From: Ectothiorhodospiraceae bacterium
Lineage (GTDB): Bacteria > Pseudomonadota > Gammaproteobacteria > SZUA-152
Length of the DNA: 41,321 nt
Direction of reading: 5' to 3'
Assembly: GCA_002401775.2 (NCBI GenBank)
Contig: NVUB02000033.1
Span: 1 to 41,321, forward strand
Part shown: positions 1 through 7,890 of the stretch, piece after piece
How the letters are laid out: the number at the start of each line of letters is the position of its first letter
Position numbering within the stretch: position 1 is the stretch's first letter
The notes under the pieces: model-generated
Told to the model about the DNA's origin: nothing
Databases searched by the model: none
Seen by the model: only the letters and a program-made list of their open reading frames with translations
Made by a program: the position numbers and the translations under genes

Positions 1-5
1 ATAAA

Positions 6-1244
6 TTAAATATCAATCCTGTGTAACTGTTTTATTTCTTGAGTAAAAGACGACGATATTTCTGCCTGACCGGCGTAGTCTGACCATGCACTAACGGTGT
101 CGCAGATGTGGTCAATAATCGACGTATAATCCGGGATACTGAATTTTTCACCCAAGATGGCAAAGTCTTCTCTTGTTACCTCTCTGTCTTTGCCATTAAT
201 GGTCATCTGATGTGAAGCCGTAAACCGGTTTCCACAGGCAAAGGTAAGATCGTACGCGGGGGATAATTGCCAGCGTCCTTGTTGATCCATTAAGAAAGAA
301 AAGTTCTTGGTGTGGTCATCCTGGTTTCTGGCAACAACGTTAAATACCATGCGGCGGTAGGCTTCTTCCATATCGGCATTGGGTGCCGCCAATGCTTGAG
401 TGGTGCGTAAGTAATCTTCGTAATCCAACAATCTCGGCACGTTAAAATCTTTCTGTAACAAACCACACAGTGATGCCATGTGTAATCGCTGACCATTGTC
501 CAGGCGGTCAAATCTTCTCACCATAAAGTGGCAGCGACCATTTTCCTTTAATAGATGGCTATCACTCACACGAATACCGGCATCTTTTGCCATTTGTGAG
601 TACGCAAATTCCAGTTTCCCAAACTCTTCGGGCTCACCCTTGGCCCCATCAAACTTAATCAACCATTGGCTATAACCTTCCGGACATTCCAGCAATCCTG
701 AGATGACGTCATTAGTCTGCTCATTCCAGGCAATCACCGCTTTAGGGTATTGCCCACCCGCAGAAACACCTACCTGCATTATTTCGGCAGACGCTATTTC
801 CAGATCCCCTTGAATAACTTGCCTCGCCTCCTGCACCAATCGAGAAATTTCCAGTGACTCTCGTGCCTTGGGTTGGATCTCTTCCATGGGCGGAAGATAT
901 TCCAATGCCCCCATACTGCGAGAACCGATGTACAGCAACTTTTGCAAGGGCGAAAGGTCGTGACGAGCAGTGTCCCTGGCTTCCTGAAAGTAGCGCTCAA
1001 TGATGGCATTGCCAAATTTGTCCGGCAGCGAATCTGCAAAGACACCCTGTAAGCCCTGAAAGGCTTCACTGCGATCACGATGTACAAAAACACCCGCGCG
1101 TAACGGCAGTTCAAAAGGTGAAATTTCCAGACCTGAAGTCAGGAAATCGGATGCATATTCAAAAACAACCTGCCCCTCTTCCTCTATAAGTGCCCCAACC
1201 CTTTGGCCCCAGATTTGAACTTCGCAGACAATATCAACCGTCAT
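6..1244 (-). CDS. hipA: HipA-family serine/threonine kinase toxin
   Basis: Type II toxin kinase of the HipBA module; characterised family members phosphorylate an aminoacyl-tRNA synthetase or another translation component and induce growth arrest. Landmarks (numbered from the GTG at 1265): a HipA N-terminal domain, a glycine-rich VSAGGQYPKA loop near residue 168, the catalytic loop NQDDHTKN near 314-321 with its Asp, and the metal-binding SPAYDL near 335-340. About 412-419 aa is normal for the family, so it looks intact. Translation could start at the GTG at 1265 (419 aa, overlapping hipB by 32 nt) or at the ATG at 1244 (overlap 11 nt). I prefer 1244 because family N-termini resemble MTVDI, but neither start has a clear Shine-Dalgarno. 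It is the second gene of the hipB-hipA operon. The kinase target cannot be told from sequence. Confidence 0.9.
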   Translation of the reverse strand: MTVDIVCEVQIWGQRVGALIEEEGQVVFEYASDFLTSGLEISPFELPLRAGVFVHRDRSEAFQGLQGVFADSLPDKFGNAIIERYFQEARDTARHDLSPLQKLLYIGSRSMGALEYLPPMEEIQPKARESLEISRLVQEARQVIQGDLEIASAEIMQVGVSAGGQYPKAVIAWNEQTNDVISGLLECPEGYSQWLIKFDGAKGEPEEFGKLEFAYSQMAKDAGIRVSDSHLLKENGRCHFMVRRFDRLDNGQRLHMASLCGLLQKDFNVPRLLDYEDYLRTTQALAAPNADMEEAYRRMVFNVVARNQDDHTKNFSFLMDQQGRWQLSPAYDLTFACGNRFTASHQMTINGKDREVTREDFAILGEKFSIPDYTSIIDHICDTVSAWSDYAGQAEISSSFTQEIKQLHRIDI

Positions 1245-1557
1245 GGGATTCAACACTGCGCGCACGTTTACGGGGTTTTTGAGGGGTTCCTTTCAATCGT
1301 TCCATCGGAGAAACGGGCACTGGAGCCAGGAAATGCTCCAGTTCGTCGAGTTTTTTGAGGGCGCGTAATAACGCAATCAGTCGTTCCAGACCTATTTTAC
1401 CGGTCCGTTCAAAATGTCTGATGGTGGAATAAGTAACACCGGATAACGCGGAAAGGGACTGCTGAGTGATGTTTTGCCGCACCCGCTCTTGAGAAACACG
1501 GGCTGCCATTTCACTGGATAACTCTTGATCTGTCTTAAATGCGATATAATTAGTCAT
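1234..1557 (-). CDS. hipB: HipB-family HTH antitoxin
   Basis: A 107-aa XRE/Cro-type helix-turn-helix protein immediately upstream of and overlapping hipA. The HTH lies around residues 25-70 (RQNITQQSLSALSG then VTYSTIRHFE). The C-terminal tail is basic (PQKPRKRARS), longer than in many HipB proteins, and is the usual place for contact with HipA or for proteolytic control. By family knowledge it binds HipA and represses its own operon. Possible operator material upstream is a repeated TTCGCATTTAT at about 1637 and 1678. Identification rests on the HTH fold plus adjacency to a clear HipA. Confidence 0.85.
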   Translation of the reverse strand: MTNYIAFKTDQELSSEMAARVSQERVRQNITQQSLSALSGVTYSTIRHFERTGKIGLERLIALLRALKKLDELEHFLAPVPVSPMERLKGTPQKPRKRARSVESHDG

Positions 1558-1995
1558 AAATTGGCCATTAGCTATTTATTGCGTAAATCATAGTAGTTCA
1601 GCTTTTAACGGCAATCAAGGCATTATTGCTAATTAATTCGCATTTATACTTATATTCTCAGTAATTCGACTGAATATTTCGCATTTATGAGTCATTGTAC
1701 AAAATTCTGCATTATTTAATCCACAATGTTGAAACGTCCGCTAAACTATCACTCTTAACACACCGTCTTAATTAACAGTATTAACCAACAACCGCAGCGA
1801 TTTGCTTCATCGGGTTTCTTAGACAGATTACCAACACTAATCGCCGTGTTAAAATACTCTTGAAATTACTAAGAGTTACGCATATGAGCGCATCCCTGCA
1901 CACTGTTATACTCACCAAAAATGAACCATCTGCGCACAATTGATTCTGAATAAAACAGACAACCTTAAGTTGTAAAATAACCGTTAGGAAATAAC
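1558..1995. other. Gene-free divergent intergenic region (hipB / thioredoxin gene)
   Basis: This 438-bp, AT-rich gap separates two divergent genes and must hold both promoters. The 11-mer TTCGCATTTAT occurs twice about 41 bp apart (near 1637 and 1678) on the hipB side and could be operator DNA, but this is a weak call. A good Shine-Dalgarno (AGGA) lies 7 nt before the ATG at 1996. No ORF worth calling is seen. Confidence 0.4.
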
Positions 1996-3123
1996 ATGTC
2001 CCTTTTTGGCTTTACACCACAGATCCCCCAAAGAGAATCCAGACGTTTTCTGGACAAACTCCCTTGCCACGTCCTTATTTCACTGACCTTACTGCTCCTC
2101 GCCATTCCGGCCAGTTACGCCGCGGGCAAGTCTGAAGGGCAGTTCTTTGGTGGCAAAGACACGGAATACCCCGCATGGTTTAAAGACAGTTTCCTCGATC
2201 TCCGGGATGACATCAAAGACGCCACCGAAGACGGCAAGCGATTTGTTATCTTTTTTCACCAGGCGGGCTGCCCGTACTGCAACGCCCTGGTTGAACGTAA
2301 TTTTGCCCAAAAAGACATCTCCGAAAAAGCCCAAAAGCATTTTGATATTGTCGCCATCAATATGTGGGGGGATCGCCCCGTTACCCATGTTGACGGCACA
2401 CAATACACCGAAAAAACCTTTGCAGAAGCACTTAAAGTTCAATTCACACCCACTGTTATATTTTTTGACGAGGCGGGTAAGGTTGCGTTGCGCGTTAATG
2501 GCTACCACTCGCCACAGCGTTTTAACCTCGACCTGGATTACGTCGCCACTCGTCAGGAAACAAAGGTCAGTTACCGTGAGTTCATGAAAGTGAACCGGCC
2601 TGCCGTTCTCTCCAGCAAAACCCTTAACCCCGAGGCATTTTTCACCAAAAATGAATTTGACTACGCTAAAAAAACCGGCATTAAAGGACGTCCCTTTGCG
2701 GTTTTCTTTGAACAGAAGGACTGCCCTGCCTGTGACCGCCTACACCGCAAAGTACTGCCCGACAAAGAATTACTGGGCGTCATCAAACAGTTTGATGTCA
2801 CCCAATTGGACATGTGGTCTAAAACCCCCATCGTGACGCCTCAGGGTGAAAAAATGACTGCCCGCGAATGGGCTAAAAAACTGGATATAAAATTTGCACC
2901 TTCCATCATTGTTTTCAACACCGAAGGCAATGAAGTGATCCGCTCTGAAGCCTCTTTCAAGGTTTTTCATACCCAAGGGGTGCTCCATTACGTACTGAGT
3001 GAAGAGTACAAAAAACAACCCAGTTTTCAGCGTTACTTGACCGGTTATGCTGACCACCTCAGAGAACAAGGACGTGATGTGGATATTTGGCGTTATGCCA
3101 ATGAGAAAGCCGGAAAAAAATAG
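1996..3123 (+). CDS. Exported protein with two thioredoxin-fold domains
   Basis: A 375-aa protein with a hydrophobic stretch at about residues 28-42 ending PASYAA, so probably exported to the periplasm. It contains two thioredoxin-like domains in tandem: the first has CPYC at 92-95 and a cis-Pro context FTPTVIFF near 150-157; the second has CPAC at 243-246 and FAPSIIVF. Each begins with an FF(H/E)Q element before the CxxC, so the halves look like an internal duplication. The family resembles SoxW/thioredoxin-like disulfide reductases, but no partner is nearby. Both active sites keep two cysteines, so both halves could be redox active. The stretch before the hydrophobic segment is long (about 27 aa). 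An AGGA Shine-Dalgarno precedes the ATG. The gene stands alone. Substrate unknown. Confidence 0.8.
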   Translation: MSLFGFTPQIPQRESRRFLDKLPCHVLISLTLLLLAIPASYAAGKSEGQFFGGKDTEYPAWFKDSFLDLRDDIKDATEDGKRFVIFFHQAGCPYCNALVERNFAQKDISEKAQKHFDIVAINMWGDRPVTHVDGTQYTEKTFAEALKVQFTPTVIFFDEAGKVALRVNGYHSPQRFNLDLDYVATRQETKVSYREFMKVNRPAVLSSKTLNPEAFFTKNEFDYAKKTGIKGRPFAVFFEQKDCPACDRLHRKVLPDKELLGVIKQFDVTQLDMWSKTPIVTPQGEKMTAREWAKKLDIKFAPSIIVFNTEGNEVIRSEASFKVFHTQGVLHYVLSEEYKKQPSFQRYLTGYADHLREQGRDVDIWRYANEKAGKK

Positions 3124-3408
3124 AGATATAGGAGCGCTGTGGTCATTCAAATCCACGGTTATCGATATAAACATCAATGGGTCGGATAAAAGGACGGGGT
3201 AGAAACCCGCCCCTTACGGTGGATTTTACAGTCTTTACTGAGAACTGAGAACTGAGAAATGCTGCGTGGTATTTTTTTATTTATCTAGAATATCCGCGCT
3301 CGATCAGACTATCGCGTCATGTAGCTTCGCAACATGACCTACGGGGGATGATTAGTGCTAAGGACTGAGTTTTGATAGGTCAGGTTACCGCTATTTGCTA
3401 TTTTTTCT

Positions 3409-3478
3409 CAGCGTCCTTTGCGTCTTTGCGGCCTTTGCGTTTACAACACGGAACCTATTTAAAGCTCAAACCCTGTAA
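3409..3478. repeat. Interspersed repeat, copy 1
   Basis: About 70 bp containing GCGGCCTTTGCGTTTACAAC followed by a short conserved A+T-rich tail. A second copy with the same order lies at 9721-9795. Both lie just beyond the 3' ends of minus-strand genes in repeat-rich gaps. Not part of any ORF. Confidence 0.7.
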
Positions 3479-3585
3479 ACAATTAGTAATGTAGGGTGTA
3501 CCCTCTGGGAATCCATATCTTATTCTGTTAATTCACCCATCGTATGCGTTCCCAAGCTTACCGCGTCCTACTCACGCCCCTTGCT

Positions 3586-3643
3586 TAAGAGCGCCTACTT
3601 TTGGCACCTGTGTCCATTCAGGCGCCAAAAGTAGGTGCTCTTA
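3586..3643. repeat. Long inverted repeat (possible bidirectional terminator)
   Basis: The arms 3586-3605 and 3624-3643 are 20 bp each with one mismatch, around an 18-bp loop. Weaker outer pairing (CTCACGC at 3571 with GCGTGAG at 3655) extends the palindrome to about 90 bp. It sits between convergent genes, so it could stop transcription from both sides. There is no clear U-run, and a mobile palindromic repeat is equally possible. Confidence 0.65.
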
Positions 3644-3698
3644 GGCAACGCAGAGCGTGAGAACGAAGAACACCACAAAACCATAGTGACGATTCGGA

Positions 3699-4439
3699 TT
3701 ACCGCTTGTATTGTGGCGTTGATTGATTCACTGCTTTCAACATTTTCTGCGATTGACCTTGTGCCTGGCGTAATTCTTTTGCGGAAAGGCTGGTTTTAAG
3801 GGTGTCGCGTTTCACGGATGCGGTTTCGAGCCCCTGCGCTGCTGCCGCATCAAACAAGGCATAAGCTGCGATGAGATTCTGTGTTACGCCTTTACCGGAC
3901 TCATATAACCAGGCCAGATTATTTTGCGCCTGCATGTGTCCTTGATTAGCCGCTTTTTGATACCAGTCAGCTGCCTTTATAAAGTTTTTGGGGGTACCAC
4001 GTCCCTGCTCCAGCATTACGCCTAAATCATATTGTGCTGAACTGATGCCTTGCTCCGCTGATTTTGTAAACCAGCGTACCGCTTCGCGATAATTTTGTGG
4101 CACACCAGTACCGGCATCGAAAGACACGGCTAAATTATACTGAGCGTATGGGTTACCCTGTTCCGCCGCTTCGCGGTAATAGGATATAGACTTGCTGAGG
4201 TTTTGGGGTACCCCCCTGCCGAGCTCATACATCATGCCTAACAGGTTTTTAGCATCAGGATTACCCTGATTTGCCAGAGGGATCGTAAAATTGTATGCGG
4301 CTTTAAAATCACCCGCATAATAAGCACTCAAACTTCGGTCAAGCGGATCAGCTTCATCTGCCTGTACACCGCCTGTTAGACAGATTGCAAGCAATACAAA
4401 AAGCCCTTTCCAGTAATGACCCCTTTTAGAGTCGCGCAT
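3699..4439 (-). CDS. Exported Sel1-repeat (SEL1-like TPR) protein
   Basis: A 246-aa protein with an N-terminal signal peptide (hydrophobic core about residues 12-26, basic residues before it). Four recognisable Sel1 repeats follow, with motifs such as AKNLLGMMYELGRG, AQYNLAVSFDAGTG, AQYDLGVMLEQGRG and AQNNLAWLYESGKG at about 36-residue spacing. These form an alpha-solenoid used for protein binding; there is no catalytic residue. The C-terminal 40 residues after the repeats are polar and unremarkable. GGGAG lies about 8 nt before the ATG. It is monocistronic and divergent from the TatD-family gene. The partner is unknown. Confidence 0.85.
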   Translation of the reverse strand: MRDSKRGHYWKGLFVLLAICLTGGVQADEADPLDRSLSAYYAGDFKAAYNFTIPLANQGNPDAKNLLGMMYELGRGVPQNLSKSISYYREAAEQGNPYAQYNLAVSFDAGTGVPQNYREAVRWFTKSAEQGISSAQYDLGVMLEQGRGTPKNFIKAADWYQKAANQGHMQAQNNLAWLYESGKGVTQNLIAAYALFDAAAAQGLETASVKRDTLKTSLSAKELRQAQGQSQKMLKAVNQSTPQYKR

Positions 4440-4634
4440 ATTACTCTCCCTCGGGTAGGTAACAAGTTAAGTCAAAAACAGTTAGGTAAGCACCTGATTG
4501 TAGCCAGTTTTTTGTACATTGCAAAATGACAAATACTGCTAAAAGAATGGTTGATAATTCATCTATTCCTCAAAATACCACAAACGCACGAATATCCATT
4601 ATATTGGGGCCAAACAACGCGCTAAAATAACGCT

Positions 4635-5411
4635 ATGAACCTAGTTGATACCCATTGCCATTTAGACTTCACCGACTTCGATACTGACCGCAGCGACATC
4701 CTTGAACGCTGTGCGTTATCCGGGATATCACGCATCGTCATACCGGGTGTTCTCGCTAAAAGTTGGGGTAAATTACAGCACATTTGCGATACCCACTCTG
4801 CTTTGTATGCCAGTTTCGGCCTTCACCCGTTTTTTGTGTCACAACATACCCACAAAGATGTCGATGCCCTCGCCCTGCGTATCGAACAACGTCGACCCAT
4901 CGCCGTGGGGGAAATTGGCCTGGATTATTTTGTGGAGGGCCTGGATCGCAAGCATCAGCAAACATTGTTTGATAATCAGCTTGCCGTCGCTGCCAACGCC
5001 TCGTTACCCGTACTGTTGCATGTGCGCAAGTCCCACGATGTGGTGCTGGCAAGCCTGCGCAAGGCCCAGGTAACCGGGGGTATTTGCCATGCCTTTAATG
5101 GCAGTCTCCAGCAGGCTGAGCGTTATATTGAGTTCGGTTTCAAGCTCGGCTTTGGCGGGATGCTGACCTATGAACGCTCACATAAACTGCACCGATTGGC
5201 CAAACAGTTGCCACTGGATGCCATTGTCTTAGAGACCGATGCACCGGATATGACGGGCGCACTGCACCATGGGCAGAGAAATAGCCCTGAATATTTACCC
5301 GAATGCCTACAAGCTTTAGCCAAAATCCGTGATGAAGATGTTAATATCGTGGCCGCACAAACCACTGCCAATGCAGAAGCCGTGCTCGATTTTTCGTTAT
5401 CAACCCATTAA
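4635..5411 (+). CDS. TatD-family metal-dependent hydrolase (putative DNase)
   Basis: A 258-aa TIM-barrel amidohydrolase of the TatD family; members hydrolyse DNA ends or D-aminoacyl-tRNA in different systems, and the exact activity is not predictable. The metal ligands are in place: THCH (His7 and His9), GEIGLDY (Glu), VLLHVRKS (His), ICHAFNG (His) and LETDAPDM (Asp). Length is typical. The start ATG has only a poor Shine-Dalgarno. tcdA follows 92 bp downstream on the same strand, so they may be co-transcribed. Several TatD paralogues exist per genome (TatD, YcfH, YjjV types), so no symbol is given. Confidence 0.9.
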   Translation: MNLVDTHCHLDFTDFDTDRSDILERCALSGISRIVIPGVLAKSWGKLQHICDTHSALYASFGLHPFFVSQHTHKDVDALALRIEQRRPIAVGEIGLDYFVEGLDRKHQQTLFDNQLAVAANASLPVLLHVRKSHDVVLASLRKAQVTGGICHAFNGSLQQAERYIEFGFKLGFGGMLTYERSHKLHRLAKQLPLDAIVLETDAPDMTGALHHGQRNSPEYLPECLQALAKIRDEDVNIVAAQTTANAEAVLDFSLSTH

Positions 5412-5463
5412 CCGCTAAGTGCTACCGGTACACCAATAAGGCCACCATTCCAGTGCCATGAGC

Positions 5464-5497
5464 GTTATTGAGAGTTATTGAGAGTTATTGAGAGTTT
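5464..5497. repeat. Short tandem repeat at the tcdA leader
   Basis: Three consecutive copies of the 10-mer TTATTGAGAG followed by a degenerate half copy, ending about 6 nt before the tcdA ATG at 5504. The repeat supplies the only AG-rich sequence near that start, so copy-number change would alter the leader and perhaps ribosome binding. Confidence 0.7.
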
Positions 5498-5503
5498 TGA
5501 AGT

Positions 5504-6325
5504 ATGAGTACACTGTCAGAAGATGAGGATTTTTCCATTCGTTTTGGTGGAATTCAACGCCTTTATGGGCTTGAAGCCAGTGAAATCATTCGCCAGATGC
5601 ATGTATGCATCATTGGTCTTGGCGGCGTAGGCTCCTGGGTCGTAGAGTCACTGGCGCGCACCGGGGTGGGTCGCTTTACACTGATTGACTACGACACCGT
5701 GTCGAAAAGCAATATCAACCGGCAATTACCGGCACTGGATGACACGGAAGGTGAAAAAAAGTCGATGGTACTAAAACGTCGCGTCGCGGGCATTAATCCC
5801 TACTGTGATTGTCAGATCATCGACGACTTTCTCACCATGGAGAATCTCGCGGAATACCTGTCAACAGAGCATCACTATGATTACGTGGTCGATGCCATTG
5901 ACAGCATTAAATTCAAATCAGCGATGATTTACCATTGCCGACGCAACAAAATTCCCATTATTACTACCGGTGGTGCCGGTGGTTTGACCGATCCTCTCGC
6001 GATTCAGGTTAAGGACTTATCCCGCACCTTCAATGATCCATTGGCGGCAAAAGTGCGTTCCCGGCTACGCAATGACTACCACTTCCCACGTAACAGTAAA
6101 CGCGGCTTTCGCATCGAATGTGTTTTCTCCAGCCAACAACCGGTATACCCCAAGCCCGACGGCACCGTTAGCGACGAAAAACCCGGTATTCATGGCATTT
6201 CTCTGGACTGCACCATGGGCTACGGCTCGGCAGCAACGGTAACGGCCACATTTGGCAACATTGCCGCCTCACGGGTCATCAATAAAACACTGCAAAAGCG
6301 ACGCATTGCGGACAGTGAAAAGTAA
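5504..6325 (+). CDS. tcdA: tRNA threonylcarbamoyladenosine dehydratase (TcdA/CsdL)
   Basis: A 273-aa E1/ThiF-like adenylating enzyme. TcdA uses ATP to dehydrate t6A37 to the cyclic ct6A in ANN-decoding tRNAs. Visible features: the nucleotide-binding GLGGVGSWVVESLARTGVG near residues 39-57, the acidic pair in IDYD, the NINRQ motif, VDAIDSIKFK, and the C-terminal MGYGSAATVTATFG segment that distinguishes TcdA from MoeB/ThiF. The length fits the family (about 268 aa in E. coli). The tandem repeat just upstream covers the ribosome-binding area. The neighbouring TatD-family gene has no known functional link. Confidence 0.92.
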   Translation: MSTLSEDEDFSIRFGGIQRLYGLEASEIIRQMHVCIIGLGGVGSWVVESLARTGVGRFTLIDYDTVSKSNINRQLPALDDTEGEKKSMVLKRRVAGINPYCDCQIIDDFLTMENLAEYLSTEHHYDYVVDAIDSIKFKSAMIYHCRRNKIPIITTGGAGGLTDPLAIQVKDLSRTFNDPLAAKVRSRLRNDYHFPRNSKRGFRIECVFSSQQPVYPKPDGTVSDEKPGIHGISLDCTMGYGSAATVTATFGNIAASRVINKTLQKRRIADSEK

Positions 6326-6744
6326 ACCAGGAATTGCACTTGATGAGAGAGACAGGGACAATAGCGATGTAATCGCGCTGTATTTCAACGGATGACCGAT
6401 TACTTTTTTATAACAAACCAGTGCTGTGCCGTTAATGAAATGTCGCATGGATTAAGTGCACAGGCTTGGGTTCACTGGCTTGAGTTCAATGCTTGAGTTC
6501 AATGGATTGAGTTCAATGGATTAAGTGCACAGACTTACTAGGGCAGGAAACAAGATTGATGCAATTAGAAACATAAAAAGGCACCCTCACTTTCGTCATT
6601 CCGGGTTTGTCCCGGAATCCAGTATTACTTGACCGCTACAACGATATTCTGGATGCCGGGTCAGGCCCGGCAAGACGATGATAAATTAACAGAGCAGTAC
6701 TGATTACAAATAATTATTACCGTAAGGCACAGGAGCAACAACAC
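6326..6744. other. Gene-free intergenic region with repeats
   Basis: This 419-bp gap contains an imperfect tandem array at about 6464-6535 built from GAGTTCAATGGATT-like units (four or five copies), then a paired palindromic REP-type repeat at 6594-6677. No ORF is supported. Promoter elements for the next gene were not identified with confidence. Confidence 0.55.
6594..6677. repeat. REP-like paired palindrome
   Basis: Two short palindromes in inverted orientation: ATTCCGGGTTTGTCCCGGAAT and, 40 bp on, TGCCGGGTCAGGCCCGGCA. Flanks CGTC/CCAG on the left mirror CTGG/GACG on the right, giving a composite inverted repeat. This matches the widespread CGTCATTCCGG/CTGGAT-type extragenic repeat of proteobacteria. 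Related degenerate units are at 30659-30745 and 30901-30933. Confidence 0.75.
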
Positions 6745-7587
6745 GTGGAACTCAGCCCACAAGAATTTCTTGATTCAGCGAGCAAACGCATTACTTTACT
6801 AGGCATGTCCGGCGTTGGCAAAACACGCCTTGCCTTTATCCTGCGTAGCCAGGACTGGTTTCACTTTTCCGGTGATTACCGCATTGGCACCCATTATCTG
6901 GATGAAGCTATTCTCGACAATATTAAAATGCAGGCCATGCAAGTGCCCTTTTTGCGGGATTTACTACAGTCTGACTCCATCTATATCTGCAATAACATCA
7001 CCGTGGATCACTTGAAACCTGTTTCCAGCTTTATGGGGAAATTAGGAAACCCTGACCAGGGTGGCCTTGACCTGCAAGAGTTCAAAAGACGCCAGCATTT
7101 ACATCGTGACGCCGAAATTGCGGCCATGAATGATGTACCGAAATTCATGCACAAGGCGCAAGAAATCTACGGCTATAAACATTTCCTTAATGATGCCGGT
7201 GGAAGTGCTTGTGAACTGGATGATCCCGAGGTATTAAAAAAACTCGCCAAAAACACCCTGATTCTCTATATACAGGCCACTAAACAGGATGAAGAAAAGC
7301 TCATCGAGCGTGCTGAAAAAGCGCCCAAACCCCTGTTTTACCGCGAAGCTTTTCTGGATAAGCAGCTCGAACGGTACATGGCTGACAATAATCTGAAATA
7401 TGTCGCCTTGATCAACCCCGACGAATTTTCCCGGTGGATTTTTCCACGCCTGTTTCATGCACGCATTCCTCGCTACGAAAATATTGCCAAAGAATACGGC
7501 TACACCATCACCACGGATGAATTAGCACAGGTTAAAACAGAACAAGACTTTGTTACGCTGGTAGCGGAAGCCATTGCCAGGAAATAA
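6745..7587 (+). CDS. P-loop NTPase of unknown function
   Basis: A 280-aa soluble protein with a Walker A motif GMSGVGKT at residues 20-27 directly after a beta-strand (RITLL). A Walker B strand is suggested by NTLILYIQ near residue 170. The middle is charged (DLQEFKRRQHLHRDAE). There is no signal peptide, membrane segment or recognisable second domain, and I do not recognise the family by name. The start is GTG at 6745, chosen because AGGAG lies 9 nt upstream and no ATG fits. It stands alone between tcdA and metA on the same strand, with repeat-containing gaps on both sides, so no operon context helps. It could be a kinase-like or conserved ATPase. Confidence 0.75.
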   Translation: MELSPQEFLDSASKRITLLGMSGVGKTRLAFILRSQDWFHFSGDYRIGTHYLDEAILDNIKMQAMQVPFLRDLLQSDSIYICNNITVDHLKPVSSFMGKLGNPDQGGLDLQEFKRRQHLHRDAEIAAMNDVPKFMHKAQEIYGYKHFLNDAGGSACELDDPEVLKKLAKNTLILYIQATKQDEEKLIERAEKAPKPLFYREAFLDKQLERYMADNNLKYVALINPDEFSRWIFPRLFHARIPRYENIAKEYGYTITTDELAQVKTEQDFVTLVAEAIARK

Positions 7588-7890
7588 CACTGCTGTCCCA
7601 TTGACGGGTTCTGCGGTATTGTAATTCTGCCATGTATAAGATTTGAAATGTAATTTGTTGGATTTGCGGCACCCGTGGTTTCAACGACTTTCTGGATACC
7701 GGCCTTTATAACCTAAAGGTCACAAGTGCCCCAGGGGGTATGCGCCGTTATGACGGATATGTCGTTAACGGAGCAGCAGCAAATCGGGAAGTACATTTTC
7801 AGATATTAAAATGCCCGTAAAGGTATAACACTCACGGTCGATAGCAATAATCGACAAACATTCATTACAGCACACGGTTACGAATTAACT
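7588..7890. other. Gene-free leader region of metA
   Basis: This 303-bp gap contains a small hairpin (GTCGAT...ATCGAC) at 7837-7855, 35 bp before the metA start, and a REP-like remnant around 7689-7705 (TTTCTGGATACCGG). I see no recognisable SAM riboswitch. A met-box-like operator was not convincingly found. Confidence 0.4.

Larger units (their letters stand above)
3124..3698. other. Gene-free, repeat-containing intergenic region
   Basis: This 575-bp gap lies between two convergent genes. It holds, in order: a short ACTGAGA tandem near 3240; a partial copy (GTCATGT...ACATGAC, about 3315-3338) of the right end of the element found twice at 9.1-9.65 kb; an interspersed repeat at about 3409-3478 shared with 9721-9795; and a strong stem-loop at 3586-3643. 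No coding signal is visible. Confidence 0.6.

Noticed and set aside
1884..1943. 19-codon open frame upstream of the thioredoxin-like gene
   Set aside because: Too short, poor ribosome-binding site and no regulatory logic such as a leader peptide pattern.
1996..2130. Tat signal in the thioredoxin-like protein (SRRFLDK)
   Set aside because: The order does not match SRRxFLK and the hydrophobic core looks like an ordinary Sec signal.
7588..7890. SAM riboswitch ahead of metA
   Set aside because: No SAM-I/SAM-II type conserved core was recognisable; only a small hairpin is present.
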